64,000 nt of DNA from Paenibacillus sp. Soil522 (GCF_001428245.1 NZ_LMRV01000066.1:145858-209857), one strand, 5' to 3'. Counted from the first letter of the stretch, positions 10,401 through 20,096 are shown. Made by a program: numbers and translations. The notes: generated by a model not told the origin, from the letters alone.

Positions 10401-11926
10401 ATCGTATCCGAACCGGCCATTGTCGCGGACAAGCCCGTTATGTCGCCCAAGATAATCCGGTTGCTCAAGCCGACTGTCTTGGCCGCATCGGGCGTGTACA
10501 GCAACATGAAAAGCGGATAATCCTTCAACGCAACCTCAGGCATTCTCGTTTCGTAGGCATAGGCCAGGTATTTGTACTTTTCCTGGGTCATATCCCGCCC
10601 TTCGATATATTTATAATAGTTGTACAACACACTTAAGTAAGGATCGATTCTGCCCCTGCCCGGCCATGGGTTGATCTTATCAAAATATTGAATACTACTG
10701 TTTTCGTTTGCCCATGCAGGCGTCCATAACACATCGTAACCCAGATGATACTTGAGCAGATAAGTGGTTCCTTCCAGCAGCCGGTCTTCCAGGAAGTTGA
10801 ACACATTCTTCGCATTGAGAGCCGTAGACCTCGCTCCGGTGTCCGGGTCAACCGTCGTGCTTTGGGCATAGATGGTCTGCGCCAATGTAGACAGTCCGGC
10901 AACATCGGCGTAGGAATGCCCCACATCGCGCCCCATTTCGATGGCCTGCACATGGTGGTCCGCCGGATCCAATTCTTCTCCCGTTCGCTCATTTTTCGTC
11001 ATCAACCGCATCTGATGCATAATGGAACCGTTTCTTCCCCCTTGATCGCCTGCAGCATTTACAGTCGTGGCTTCTACAGCCTCATCGTAAAGCTGCAGAT
11101 TATTGGTGAAGATAGCTCTTCCCATCGTTCCCATAACCCCGAACTGATGCTGATTCATAAACATTCCATGAGTGTCATAAGTAACGGTAACGATGTCCAT
11201 GAGATGGGTAAGATTCGCTGTATCTGCATCCGTCCATTTCTCACTCGCCGTAGGCGTATCGGAATAGCGCAGGATTTCCGCCGCTGCCGAGAGAGAATAA
11301 CTCATTATAGCAAGACGGAAGTTCGTATGGGTAACGACATCCTCTGCGGCAGAATAACTCCTGATGATTTTCATGGCATTTTTGCGATACGTTTCATCGC
11401 CGGTAATATACCACATAACTGCCTGCATGAAAGCGGTTTCAGAATCGGTATTGGCACGCGTTCCTACATATTCGCTGGGATTATCGTAATATTTAGGATT
11501 TTCTGGGTCGGTATAAATATCGTTAAACCCCCAAGGCCCTTGTATGTGCTTGAAGATATAAGTATTTTCATATAAGACTCTTGGCGTTTTACTGGATTGG
11601 GAGTCGGCGGCAAAGCCATTAAACGCCGTATTCCAAGGCTCATCCCCCGCTCTTACGTGATCGCGCATGTTGTCCAAATCCGTCTGACTCATTGCAATGC
11701 CGGGATGGTTAATGGTTCCCGTTACCGTGTTCCCGGAGGAATCGGTATAGGACAAATTTGCAGACGTACTGACTACCTGCGGCTTATAAGAAGTAATCAG
11801 CGGCGAGATCGCCGCATTCGCTGTTTCCATGCTTCCTAAACCGTAAAAGGTTGTGATTGCCAACATAATACTTAGAATACTGAAAAGAATTCTTTGACCG
11901 CGTTCTATTTTCTTAAAGAGTTCCAA
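7424..11926 (-). CDS. Secreted 1500-residue modular alpha/alpha-toroid lyase-like protein
   Basis: A TTG at 11926 is the best start because AGGAGG lies 8 bases before it; an ATG at 11953 has no ribosome binding site. Order: signal peptide (ends at ANA-AIS); an alginate/chondroitin lyase-like alpha/alpha-toroid (about residues 30-500) with NQHQFGVMG and EMGRDVGHSYAD, the Asn/His-rich cleft expected in such lyases; FN3; Big2 Ig-like (SDPAVATVDSAGLVTG); LamG; FN3; LamG; a CBM35/CBM6-like module starting ERIEAENMSLTNY; and a C-terminal jelly-roll that ends YVDDVKVN. It is probably an uronic-acid polysaccharide lyase acting outside the cell. The second LamG is nearly identical at DNA level to one in the next gene. 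A cre-like site lies upstream. Confidence 0.8.
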   Translation of the reverse strand: MELFKKIERGQRILFSILSIMLAITTFYGLGSMETANAAISPLITSYKPQVVSTSANLSYTDSSGNTVTGTINHPGIAMSQTDLDNMRDHVRAGDEPWNTAFNGFAADSQSSKTPRVLYENTYIFKHIQGPWGFNDIYTDPENPKYYDNPSEYVGTRANTDSETAFMQAVMWYITGDETYRKNAMKIIRSYSAAEDVVTHTNFRLAIMSYSLSAAAEILRYSDTPTASEKWTDADTANLTHLMDIVTVTYDTHGMFMNQHQFGVMGTMGRAIFTNNLQLYDEAVEATTVNAAGDQGGRNGSIMHQMRLMTKNERTGEELDPADHHVQAIEMGRDVGHSYADVAGLSTLAQTIYAQSTTVDPDTGARSTALNAKNVFNFLEDRLLEGTTYLLKYHLGYDVLWTPAWANENSSIQYFDKINPWPGRGRIDPYLSVLYNYYKYIEGRDMTQEKYKYLAYAYETRMPEVALKDYPLFMLLYTPDAAKTVGLSNRIILGDITGLSATMAGSDTINLSWTAVSGALGYNIYRSTEENGTYTKLNSAPITGTSYSGTGLTPNTIYYYKVGVSGGSTSGIVSATTGGTGVPAFDVNHYELYVNHTHQSVLRVIKADRSSQDFTSQASFTSSDPAVATVDSAGLVTGAGVGTATITATYNGQTYNATVKVIIDTQLIARYKMDETSGATAADSSGNGNNGTINGGAAWTAGQSGNAVDLDGTDDYMALPAGVVSGADTVTVAAWVNLDTVSNWMRIFDFGSGTSTYMFLTPQNGSTGKIRFGIRNNGSTTQNIDGTSALTTGGWHHVAVTLNGSTGTLYVDGGAVGSNTSMTIKPSDMGATTQNWIGRSQHSEPYLDGRVDDFRIYNRAISSSEVASVMNGESLVTVTTAPSGVTAATADHSSINLSWSAVTGTAGYHVYIADSLAANAIYTKANSELITGTTFASLGLKANTTYYYKVTAVNARGESSMSAIASATTDSMLNANLISWFKFDQTSGTTAADASGYGNNGTINGGAAGTAGIYGGAVELDGTNDYITLPADYVSSSAALSTLDSITVATWVNWNGGNAWQRIFDFGNSTSQYLLLTPRSSDNMLRFKIKNGSSEQVVETSQLPAGQWAHVAVTLGSGMAKLYVNGELKAENNSMTIKPNDFKPKNNYIGKSNNAADPLFSGKIDDFRIYNNVLNAEEIQAAMNNWITERIEAENMSLTNYTVETNSIASGGKHVKVNTNTTGTAQFTFTEPSGVYDLSTAYYDENDGASSYSLSVNGVVKDSWIANQDLGSAGFESSNLALRTTEQVVLNSGDIITLTGSFQNWEAARIDYLEYKLASSFTESFNVQSTGSAPSGWTLLNDNGTVTVKEVPSASDKSAHINRTSQAATRTSMARSFSQLSGAVTVEAKVRSDASTPWFCLPYIYDNAGTMAATVAFEKGSIKSNVGGTWATVQSFTSGTWYNLKLVIDTNTDTYDMYVNGTLKLSNAQLRNPVMNIAKVEFYAADSNTGSIYVDDVKVN

Positions 11927-12061
11927 TTCGGCTTCCTCCTTATTATTGAACATTCATTGCTTTTTACGCTGCAGCTATAACGGCGTTTACCTTAGCTGCC
12001 AAAACGTCTGATTATTTTCGCTTGCATCACCTCCTTTGGTGTCCGCAAATGCCGGTAATTT

Positions 12062-12075
12062 TGTAAACGCTTCCA
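12062..12075. promoter_or_regulatory. cre-like CcpA operator upstream of the 7424-11926 gene
   Basis: TGTAAACGCTTCCA differs at one position from the Bacillus cre consensus TGWAANCGNTNWCA. It lies about 135 bases before the start codon of the large gene on the minus strand. Carbon catabolite repression of a polysaccharide lyase would be expected. No experiment supports it here. Confidence 0.5.
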
Positions 12076-12083
12076 ACGTTTAG

Positions 12084-12124
12084 TTGAATGAAAGCCGACA
12101 AGATCTTCGCCGGCTTTCATTCAA
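12084..12124 (-). terminator. 14-bp hairpin after the 12142-17259 gene
   Basis: TTGAATGAAAGCCG (12084-12097) and CGGCTTTCATTCAA (12111-12124) form a perfect stem with a 13-base loop 18 bases after the stop codon. There is no good U-tract, so it may end transcription weakly or protect the 3' end. Confidence 0.6.
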
Positions 12125-12141
12125 GTTGTTATATTTTTTGG

Positions 12142-15100
12142 TTATATTACGATTTGAGCCCAGCGGATCAGGATATCCGCTTGTTCCTGCGTGAAGTATT
12201 TCCCTGTTTGATCTGTGACCTGCGCGATATAGTCGGCTATCATACTCTTAGCTGCATCTATTTTTCCATTGCCGGCCGCAGCTTTCGCCTGATCCAGTTT
12301 TTGATTATACGAAATCGCAACTGTTTCCCACGCTTTGTAGCCCGTCTCCTGCAGGAAAGAATTTGTCACGGTTTTCAAGCTGTCGAACGTTACCGTCACC
12401 CTAAACGTATGGGTGGCCGTCGTTTGATGACCCGCCATGTCCTCTGCAGTGACCTCTGCCGTATTCTCTCCGGATTCCAGCATATACGCCTTCACCTGAA
12501 GCAGAGGCTGATCGCACGGCTTACCATATACGCTTGAAGTCACATCCGACGCGCTGCACGTAATCATCACCGTCTGATCGACTGTGTACGATGTCTCGCC
12601 CGTTATTTGCACCACAGGTGCTGTAAGGTCGATGTGGAGCTCTAGTGACTCCGTCTCTCCAGTGTCGACGGAACGGCGGTACAGCAGCTGATGTGTTCCC
12701 TCTTCGCTCAAGACTACAGGCGCACTGTAGGCCGTCCACGTAATTCCGCCGTCCTGACTGTATTCCGCGATTGGCTCAGGTGACAGTGTTACTGTGACCG
12801 GGGAAGTATACCAGCCGTTCTTACCGCTTGGTTCCACAGGATCCAGGGATGCGGTTATGTCCTTCCACTGCAGCCCTTCAAGTGCCGCAATCAGCCCTTC
12901 GGATGCCGCATCGATCTCTTCCTGCGTTGTGTCTGCAAGGGCATAAACCGATTCTGCATGGGATACGTCCGCCTGAAGCACTTGTACGCTTTCCTCTTGG
13001 TACAGCTCGGTGTCGATTGCCGCGGCTTCTTCCAGAAGCAGCGTGAGCAAGCTATTATCAAACCATGTTGATGTTTTATTATAGATCACTTTGATCTCGT
13101 CAGCGCTCAAGACAGAGTTCTCAATGCGGAACTCGTCAATTTTGCCGTTAAACAACGGATCTGCTGAATTGTTGCTCTTGCCGATATAGTTGTTTCTTGG
13201 CTTGAAGTCGCTTGGTTTGATCGTCAGGTTATTACTTTCAGCCTTTAGTTCGCCGTTCACGTACAGCTTCGCCGTACCGCTTCCCAGCGTTACCGCCACA
13301 TGCGCCCAGTCGCCTACCGGAAGCTGCTGCGTCTCCAATTCCAACTCACTGCTTCCGTTTTTGATCTTGAAACGCAACTTCTTATCATCCCTCGAGCTTG
13401 GTGTCAGTAACAAGTATTGACTCGTGCTGTTTCCAAAGTCGAAGATTCTCTGCCACATATTTCCACCACCCCAGTTCACCCAGGCAGTAATCGTGATGGC
13501 TTCCGCAGCGGACAAAGGATGAGCCTGAGGAAGCGTGACATAGCTGTTCGTGCCGTTCAGTTCGATGGCTTGCCCGATCTTTCCGGCCGAATAGGCAGGC
13601 GATCCGATGACGGTGCCGCCGTTTGACCCGAACGTATTGTTCGCATCCCCTTCAAACGAATAAAGCGATATTGTATAAGGAACAAGCAAATTCTTGGCCT
13701 GATCGAACTCGGCCGCAAGCCCGCTCGTATCTGCACCCGGTTCGCTCATGGCCGCTTTGATCCGCGCCACTTCCTTCATATACAGGTAGTAGCTGCCTTT
13801 GGTATAGCCGTCCGGCGCCAGCACGTTGGAATCAAAGTACTCTGCATTATAAACCAGATCGCCATGGAATCTCACTTCGGACATATTTCCGAACCAGTTA
13901 TTCCCATTGGTAATGCGGATATACCGGTAAGGGGTATTGTCGCTAATCGACAAGAACTGCCAATCCCGCGTGGAGACCGCTCCTGTGGAGAGGGTCTTCC
14001 ATGTCGCATTGTCGTTGGAGCCCTGAATGACCGTTCCGCCAATTCTGGTGTAGTACCCGTCTTGCCTTGCCAGCAGCTCCACATAAGACAATTGAGCATA
14101 ACCGCCTTGACCGAAGTCAAATTGAACCCATGCTCCGGCGCCGCTTCCGTTCAAGCGGTAATCGGTCACCGTACCCGGATTGTTATCGAACAATCTGTTC
14201 GCCACTGCGATCGCGTCTGCCGGCGATCTGCCGTAGGAATCGGTCACTTCAGTAATTGACGTCACATCGCTGATCACGTCCGATTCATCCACCAGTATCA
14301 AGCGAGACCCGTCGGTTACGAACAACGTTTCCGGGGCATCAATACCTTCCATCGTCTGATAATTGAGTTTAAATAACACCGTGCCGGGCGCCGTACCCGG
14401 TACCATGACCGCTTCGGCCGTCCAATTCAGGCCATCCTCCGAATGAACGGTCGCGGGTACACCCTGAAGCGTAACCTTCACATTCTGAATGGCTTCCGTC
14501 GATTGGAAGGATAATTTCGCTGTGTCTCCCAGGACAATCCGCCCTCCGAAGGCCTGATCCGAACCGATGGAGACCGATGAGATCTTGTTGATGACCTCGT
14601 GACGCTTCCCGAAGATCCGGAACTCGGACAATTCAGGCCAAGGAGCGTCGTACGGCTTATTAATCATTTGGATTTTCAGAAAACGGAATTGCTCATTCTG
14701 GAGTTCCGGCGACACCGTCAACGTGTGCAGGTCTGCTGACACGGGGGTCACCTCCGGCGTCAACCGGGTCCAGATTTCTTTGTCATTGGACCCGTACATG
14801 GCTATACCGCCGCCGCGTTCAGGAAAACCGGCCCGTGCCTGAATCTGGAACTTGCTGGCCGAAACCCGGAAATTGGGTCCCATGTCCATATGAACGCCCA
14901 GATTAATCGCTGTATTACCGGACGTACTCGTTTCACTGTCCAGAAATCTCTTCGGGTTAAAGCCGGAAGATAAGAACATATTCAAATAATTAATGCTGCC
15001 GTCGGTGTGCAACGGCGTGGTTAACTGAAGTCCTTGCACGGCGTCATACAGAGCCGCCAGCTTCTGATAGAACTCGGCATCCGTTGCGGTGTCAATGACG

Positions 15101-17259
15101 CTCATGGTGTCGTCGTTTGTTAGTTTATACGTATCGTGCGTTGCCCAGATATAATCCGTATTGGTGTCATAGGGCGCATTGACGGCATCCACCGCCGACT
15201 GCCGATCATTGGCGACGGTCACCGTGACATCTCTCGTGGATACCGTCGTGCCGTCGGAAGCTTCCACGCCGAAGGCATACGTTCCGGCTTGCGTCGGTTT
15301 CCAGGCAAATGCGCCGGTGCTTGTATCGAACACAGCGCCTTCGGGCGCACCCGCAATCCGATAGGTCACAACATCGGACAGGCCTGCGTCCGTTGCCGAG
15401 AAATCATAATGGAGTGTCGCCTCGGACCCAACATAGGCAAACAGGTTCAAAGCGGTATTTCCTTCATTAAACACCGGTGGCGTCAGTTCATTGGCCGCGT
15501 TGACATTGATATGGTCGATATCGACCGTCGTTCCGTTGCCTATAATCGTGAAATAATTCATGGTCCGGAGCTCACTGTCTTTCGGGAGATTATAATATAC
15601 ATATCTCCATTGCCCCTGGGTATCCGGCAACGTGATCGTTTCGCCGAAGGCTTCAAGCTTCGCCGCACCGTTCGTCCGAATCTTGTATCCGAGCACTCTC
15701 GTACCGCTGTTGGATTGAACCAAAGCGATTTTGCTGCCGGATTCCGCGGCCTTGATGCGGACGAAGGAAACATCGCCCTCTTGCATGGCGGTCGAGTTGC
15801 CGTCCAAGTTGGTGAACCGAACCTCGATCTCCTTCCAATTCGGGTTCGGGTCAACCTTCGGGAGATTTGTCGCTCCCTCGGCCTCGGCTTCCTTGGGGAT
15901 GTACAACCAATATTCCCCTCCGGAATCCCGTGATGCCCAATGGTAATCCGTCCTCTTTTTGAACATCTCGGCGAAGTACGGAGCAACCTGCTCTATATCC
16001 AAGCCTTGCTCATATTTATAGTAATAGTACAGATCATAGGCATTACCGCCGATTCTTCCCTGATATGCGGTATTCAATACCTGGTAAATGACCGGACTGC
16101 CATCCTCACGCATACGCGCCTCTGTCGGGATCCAAGGCGTATCATAGCCGTTCATATACCGGGCAAAATGATCGGTACCCGCCAGAATGCGCTTGTCGAG
16201 AAAATCGTATGTGGTAACTGCGTTCTCCGCAGTGGAAACCGTGCCGTCTACCGGATCCACCTTGGTTCCCTGGGCCTGCAACAGACGCGACACAATGGCG
16301 ACATTGATGACGTCGCCGGTGCTGTGAGCCTGATCCCTGCCCATCTCCGTAATCTGTACCTGCGGGTTATCCACCTTCTCGCCTGTCGCCGCATTCGTAT
16401 CGACCAACCGGAACAGTCTCTTGATGGAACCGTTCACGTGCTGATCCACAGCCGTCTTGTTCACCGTGAACCACTCGACTGCCTCGTGATACCGCTCGAC
16501 ATTGCCGGTGAAGATATATCCGGAAATGGCTCCGATCAGCGGATAAAGATGCTGGTTCATGAAGCGGTGATTCGTATGATTGAAGGTATCGGTGACCGGA
16601 ACGATCACATTATTCGTGAGATTGGCCGTATCCTGATCTGTCCATTCCAGTTCCGGCGTCTGAGTACTGGTATACCTCATGATCTCCGCGGCGGTAACCA
16701 TACGGTAGAGAGGAACTCCCGTGTGAATGTGCGAATCGACAAAATACGCGTAATCCACAGGGTTCTTCTGCTCCCATTTCCGGATAATATACATCGTATT
16801 GGCCCGATAAACCTCATCGCCCGTTATCACATACATAAGAGCCTGCGTATACGCTGTTAAGCCATCCCATATGAATCTTTCGTTATAGTTCTGGCTGCAA
16901 AAACAGCCTTCGGAAAATCTGGACGAGACCGTTCGGGTCGCAAGCGGTTTTCCCCATGGGTCAACCGACGCGACCAACTGGTCGAAATAGGTTTTCCAAG
17001 GCTCCTTCTGTGCCCGTACCTGCGTTTGCAAATTCTCGAGTAATTCCTTGGTTAGTCCGACACCCGGATGCTTGAAACCGTTTGCATCAATGGTCTCGTA
17101 AATCGTCGGCAAATAATCCGTTATAACCGATTCCGAGCCTGTTTCGGCTGATACAGTTCCCGCCGATCCGGGCAACAATGCGACGATCATGCTGACGATA
17201 ACGAGTAGCGGCAGAAACTTTTGCAATACTTTACTAGATCTTTTGTTACGAACCTTCAT
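12142..17259 (-). CDS. Secreted 1705-residue modular alpha/alpha-toroid lyase-like protein
   Basis: The start at 17259 (MKVRNKRSS) is preferred over the ATG at 17274 because GGGGGAG lies 6 bases before it. Order: signal peptide (VSA-ETG); a toroid lyase-like domain (to about residue 480) with FMNQHLYPLIG and EMGRDQAHSTGD, equivalent to the pair in the previous protein; a galactose-binding-like beta-sandwich (to about 600); a cadherin-like putative-Ig domain; two F5/8 type C-like domains (about 720-880 and 1060-1180); LamG (about 1225-1390); a FIVAR-like helical pair; an Ig-like repeat with WYTSPVTVTLS; and a C-terminal helical module resembling FIMAH (QEQADILIRWAQ). It is probably a cell-exterior lyase of an uronate polymer related to the neighbouring 1500-residue protein but with different accessory modules. 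Confidence 0.8.
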   Translation of the reverse strand: MKVRNKRSSKVLQKFLPLLVIVSMIVALLPGSAGTVSAETGSESVITDYLPTIYETIDANGFKHPGVGLTKELLENLQTQVRAQKEPWKTYFDQLVASVDPWGKPLATRTVSSRFSEGCFCSQNYNERFIWDGLTAYTQALMYVITGDEVYRANTMYIIRKWEQKNPVDYAYFVDSHIHTGVPLYRMVTAAEIMRYTSTQTPELEWTDQDTANLTNNVIVPVTDTFNHTNHRFMNQHLYPLIGAISGYIFTGNVERYHEAVEWFTVNKTAVDQHVNGSIKRLFRLVDTNAATGEKVDNPQVQITEMGRDQAHSTGDVINVAIVSRLLQAQGTKVDPVDGTVSTAENAVTTYDFLDKRILAGTDHFARYMNGYDTPWIPTEARMREDGSPVIYQVLNTAYQGRIGGNAYDLYYYYKYEQGLDIEQVAPYFAEMFKKRTDYHWASRDSGGEYWLYIPKEAEAEGATNLPKVDPNPNWKEIEVRFTNLDGNSTAMQEGDVSFVRIKAAESGSKIALVQSNSGTRVLGYKIRTNGAAKLEAFGETITLPDTQGQWRYVYYNLPKDSELRTMNYFTIIGNGTTVDIDHINVNAANELTPPVFNEGNTALNLFAYVGSEATLHYDFSATDAGLSDVVTYRIAGAPEGAVFDTSTGAFAWKPTQAGTYAFGVEASDGTTVSTRDVTVTVANDRQSAVDAVNAPYDTNTDYIWATHDTYKLTNDDTMSVIDTATDAEFYQKLAALYDAVQGLQLTTPLHTDGSINYLNMFLSSGFNPKRFLDSETSTSGNTAINLGVHMDMGPNFRVSASKFQIQARAGFPERGGGIAMYGSNDKEIWTRLTPEVTPVSADLHTLTVSPELQNEQFRFLKIQMINKPYDAPWPELSEFRIFGKRHEVINKISSVSIGSDQAFGGRIVLGDTAKLSFQSTEAIQNVKVTLQGVPATVHSEDGLNWTAEAVMVPGTAPGTVLFKLNYQTMEGIDAPETLFVTDGSRLILVDESDVISDVTSITEVTDSYGRSPADAIAVANRLFDNNPGTVTDYRLNGSGAGAWVQFDFGQGGYAQLSYVELLARQDGYYTRIGGTVIQGSNDNATWKTLSTGAVSTRDWQFLSISDNTPYRYIRITNGNNWFGNMSEVRFHGDLVYNAEYFDSNVLAPDGYTKGSYYLYMKEVARIKAAMSEPGADTSGLAAEFDQAKNLLVPYTISLYSFEGDANNTFGSNGGTVIGSPAYSAGKIGQAIELNGTNSYVTLPQAHPLSAAEAITITAWVNWGGGNMWQRIFDFGNSTSQYLLLTPSSRDDKKLRFKIKNGSSELELETQQLPVGDWAHVAVTLGSGTAKLYVNGELKAESNNLTIKPSDFKPRNNYIGKSNNSADPLFNGKIDEFRIENSVLSADEIKVIYNKTSTWFDNSLLTLLLEEAAAIDTELYQEESVQVLQADVSHAESVYALADTTQEEIDAASEGLIAALEGLQWKDITASLDPVEPSGKNGWYTSPVTVTLSPEPIAEYSQDGGITWTAYSAPVVLSEEGTHQLLYRRSVDTGETESLELHIDLTAPVVQITGETSYTVDQTVMITCSASDVTSSVYGKPCDQPLLQVKAYMLESGENTAEVTAEDMAGHQTTATHTFRVTVTFDSLKTVTNSFLQETGYKAWETVAISYNQKLDQAKAAAGNGKIDAAKSMIADYIAQVTDQTGKYFTQEQADILIRWAQIVI

Positions 17260-17298
17260 GTTGCACTCCCCCATTCCAATGATTTCATCCGACTTGCA

Positions 17299-18723
17299 TT
17301 AGGTGAACTTGACATCATACGCATAATCTTCAATCCGAATATTTCCGGACTCCGGACTGAGAATGTGCTTATCATTGATTCGCAAATTTCGGAACATCAC
17401 CCCCTTAACGATTCTGGATTCATCGAAACCCGCGATACGCGACGGATTATCGCAAGTTCCGTTGAACGCGATATTGTCGAAATGAATATTTTCCACCCGG
17501 AAACCGGGGCTTGGATTATATTTGGGATTAAATAGTACGCGGATGTCGATCAGCTGTCCGAGCTCGAATTGTTCTACCCGGATATTCCGGTAAGTCACAT
17601 TCCTGACCGTATTGTTGTCCCCGCAGTTAATCGAAAAACAACCCCAATAGTAAGGCTGCGGCTCATGGTGCTCGAGCACATCGATATTTTCAAAAAGAAT
17701 GTTTTCGACAACGTCCCCTTTATCGTGATTGCCGTGCCCGCCGACATTCATCGGATGAGCCACGTCCGCCCATAAGACAGAATTGCGGACAGCGATATGC
17801 CGGGTGTCACCCTGATAATTCCAGCGGCTGCCGTAAACCGCGATGCAATCGTCGGACGTTCGCATGAAAACATCGTCAACGTCCACATGGCTGCTTGCCA
17901 TCATATCGATGCCGTCCGACCATCCTCGGGTGCTGAAGGATTTGATGTTGCGGATCGTGATATGCTCGGATTTCCCGATCATAACGGTATAATGGGGCGG
18001 ATCAATGACAATGATTCCTTCGACGGCAATATGCTCGGAGAACAGGATCTCAACGGCGCGATAATACGTTGTCTTCTCAAAGTCGGACATATAGACGATC
18101 CCGCGGCCCCGGATCGTCACATCCCGTACATGATCGCAGATGAATGCCCCATAGACGACCGATCCTCCGGCGACATAGACCGTTACACCGGAAGGCAAGC
18201 GAAATTGTGGCTTTTCCAGAACATGTATGCCAGCATCGAAATAAATGACCGATACTTCCGGCGTGATCAAACGCTGAAGATCTTCCGTCTGATGTTTGCC
18301 CGGCGCAACGACGATTATGCCCGGATCTCCAGGTTTCGGTGCGTCTTCCTCCACTGGATTGCCAAAAATATGCAAATTTTGGAATCGGTCTCCGTTCACT
18401 TCGAACGACAATTTACGGGGCCCGTCCATTGTGAACGTCACGCGGTTTCCGCCCACGACGCCGTCCATCCCCGCAGATGCGGGGCGGATCGCTACGTCAT
18501 GAATCTCTCCTTCATTCTTGATCACTTCAACTTCAACCGCGCCGGCGCAATCGAAATAGACCATGGAGGCGTTCCGCACATCATGCATATCCACCTTCAC
18601 GTTATAGCTGAACAGCTGCCGCCATTCGCCTTGTCCCTGCCGGACGCGCACCGTATAATCGGAATTTCCAATCGCTCCCTCGGGCTCTGGATATGTGATT
18701 AATCGATTTGATACGTATGTCAA
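17299..18723 (-). CDS. GH28-like polygalacturonase/rhamnogalacturonan hydrolase, no signal peptide
   Basis: The 474-residue protein starts with TTG preceded by AAAGGACG. An N-terminal beta-sandwich (about 1-115) leads into a right-handed beta-helix with GWSDGID, RTSDDCIAVYG and VGGHG, corresponding to the catalytic NTD, DD and GHG blocks of GH28 (NTD reads SDGID here). It has no signal sequence, so it should act in the cytoplasm on imported oligosaccharides. It is related to the catalytic domain of the broken gene at 3.7-6.7 kb. It lies 55 bases downstream of a solute-binding-protein relic, suggesting a former importer operon. Confidence 0.82.
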   Translation of the reverse strand: MTYVSNRLITYPEPEGAIGNSDYTVRVRQGQGEWRQLFSYNVKVDMHDVRNASMVYFDCAGAVEVEVIKNEGEIHDVAIRPASAGMDGVVGGNRVTFTMDGPRKLSFEVNGDRFQNLHIFGNPVEEDAPKPGDPGIIVVAPGKHQTEDLQRLITPEVSVIYFDAGIHVLEKPQFRLPSGVTVYVAGGSVVYGAFICDHVRDVTIRGRGIVYMSDFEKTTYYRAVEILFSEHIAVEGIIVIDPPHYTVMIGKSEHITIRNIKSFSTRGWSDGIDMMASSHVDVDDVFMRTSDDCIAVYGSRWNYQGDTRHIAVRNSVLWADVAHPMNVGGHGNHDKGDVVENILFENIDVLEHHEPQPYYWGCFSINCGDNNTVRNVTYRNIRVEQFELGQLIDIRVLFNPKYNPSPGFRVENIHFDNIAFNGTCDNPSRIAGFDESRIVKGVMFRNLRINDKHILSPESGNIRIEDYAYDVKFT

Positions 18724-18778
18724 GATCGTCTCGTCCTTTCCTCAAAATCTAATTTTGGCTGATGTGCTCTGCGTACAC

Positions 18779-19320
18779 CTAATTGACTTCGTCTGTCAAG
18801 GCTTGACCGCCTGATTTCAGCCATTGCGCCTTGAATATGTCAAAATCGGAATCCTTATTCTCTTCGCCGATGACCGCTTTGATCAGATAAGTGTCCTGCA
18901 TCGTCTGAAGATTCGGCCAATATTGCGTTTTGGCTTTCAGAACGGCCGTTTGCAGAACGTCTCTCAGCGGGATGTAACCTCGGTTGATTTTCTCCTCTAA
19001 TTCCAACGCGTCTTGCTTGGTGCTGTATTTGGCGGTAAGATCCTTGTTTATCCAGGCGAGCGCCCGTTTTCTTCGTGTGAGCTTCCGTACCGGTCCGCGC
19101 GACGGCCTTGCCGTCTACCATATCGTAGTTAACGCCCTCTACACCCTGGGTGGTCAACAGCCAGCCTTCTGGATCGGTAGACACCCACTCGAGAATTTGC
19201 TCGATCTTCTGCCGCTTCTTGTCGTCCTCCTCCATTTGAACACCCAACATGAGGGGGGCTTGGCGAGAACCGGAAGAGAAAGCGTACGGTTTGCCGCGAA
19301 ATCGCTTTCATTTACGCATA
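18779..19320 (-). pseudogene. Extracellular sugar-binding protein (ABC) C-terminal relic
   Basis: The minus strand encodes SDFAANRTLSLPVL, then after a frameshift EQILEWVSTDPEGWLLTTQG and GVNYDMVDG, and after another shift DTYLIKAVIGEENKDSDFD with KAQWLKSGGQALTDEVN at the end. This matches the C-terminal half of family 1 sugar-binding lipoproteins (compare the intact one at 28-29.5 kb: VGDKPVEYIEQASKDWLAGG). The N-terminal half with the lipobox is missing. No permease genes remain next to it. Confidence 0.75.
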
Positions 19321-19421
19321 TAAACTAGTAGACTGTTCCATAAATATCGATATAATCGACCTGCTAGACACGGCCTCTTCGCGTGAAAAGGAATTCTTTC
19401 AGTTCTAATAAGCCAAAGGAA

Positions 19422-20096
19422 TCAACCGATTTTCAAGTTCAGCTTGCCGATGGCATCGGCCGCCATTTGCGCGATAGCCTCCGCACCTTGTTCATTAAAA
19501 TGTGTATTGTCTTCGATCCCCTCCGGGTATTTCGGATATTCGCCCGGGCGCAACCACGTCAGCCACTCTCTCGATTTGGCGTCTCCCATTTCCTTGAATG
19601 CGACGGCACTTCGGCCGCATAAATCGATGAAAGGCACATTTTCCTGAAGGGCCAATGCTTCCATCGACCGAGGATAATCGCCGTGCGTGTTGATCAATAA
19701 TCCGTCAATGTCAAAATGTCTGCGGCAGAGAGGCGAAATGAGTACGGGATGAGCCCCCTTCGCTCTCGCTCCGTCTATATATTGCCGCAAATATTGATGG
19801 TATGTGCTCCACGGACTTGTATGTCTTTCGGCATCTTCCTTGCTGTCATTGTGACCGAATTGAACGAACAAGTAATCGCCCGGCTTGATCATTTGTAAAA
19901 TTTCGTCGAGCCTTCCTTCCTCAATGAAGCTCTTGGAGCTTCTCCCGCACACCGCCTTATTCACCACGCGAACGGAATCCGGGATAAATAAATGGATCTT
20001 GTTCCCCCAACCTTGCATGGGGTACGATTCAGGCGGATAGTCCGCCATTGTCGAATCGCCAGCCAAGTAAATCGTTTGTGTTCCCAAAACAACCAC
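19422..20096 (-). CDS. Rhamnogalacturonan acetylesterase (CE12, SGNH hydrolase)
   Basis: The 224-residue protein starts at GTG 20096 and has no signal peptide. The SGNH blocks are clear: GDST with nucleophile Ser15, Gly in the GRSSKSF block, GHND at 81-84, and the DxxH pair Asp196/His199 (EDNTHFNEQGA). The length and blocks match the YesT/RhgT group, which remove acetyl groups from rhamnogalacturonan. A cytoplasmic location suggests action on imported oligomers. A frameshifted partial copy lies at 3222-3405. A GH36 relic is immediately upstream. Confidence 0.88.
   Translation of the reverse strand: MVVLGTQTIYLAGDSTMADYPPESYPMQGWGNKIHLFIPDSVRVVNKAVCGRSSKSFIEEGRLDEILQMIKPGDYLFVQFGHNDSKEDAERHTSPWSTYHQYLRQYIDGARAKGAHPVLISPLCRRHFDIDGLLINTHGDYPRSMEALALQENVPFIDLCGRSAVAFKEMGDAKSREWLTWLRPGEYPKYPEGIEDNTHFNEQGAEAIAQMAADAIGKLNLKIG

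Noticed and set aside
10745..11575. A 276-codon plus-strand frame opposite the toroid lyase
   Set aside because: It is antisense to a clear secreted enzyme, has no homology and reflects third-position bias of the true gene.
12160..12400. Dockerin module at the C-terminus of the 1705-residue protein
   Set aside because: No duplicated calcium-binding DxNxDxxxxxxD motif; the helices fit a FIMAH-like module better.
15136..16860. Long plus-strand frames opposite the 1705-residue protein
   Set aside because: Same shadow effect; no ribosome sites and no domain patterns.
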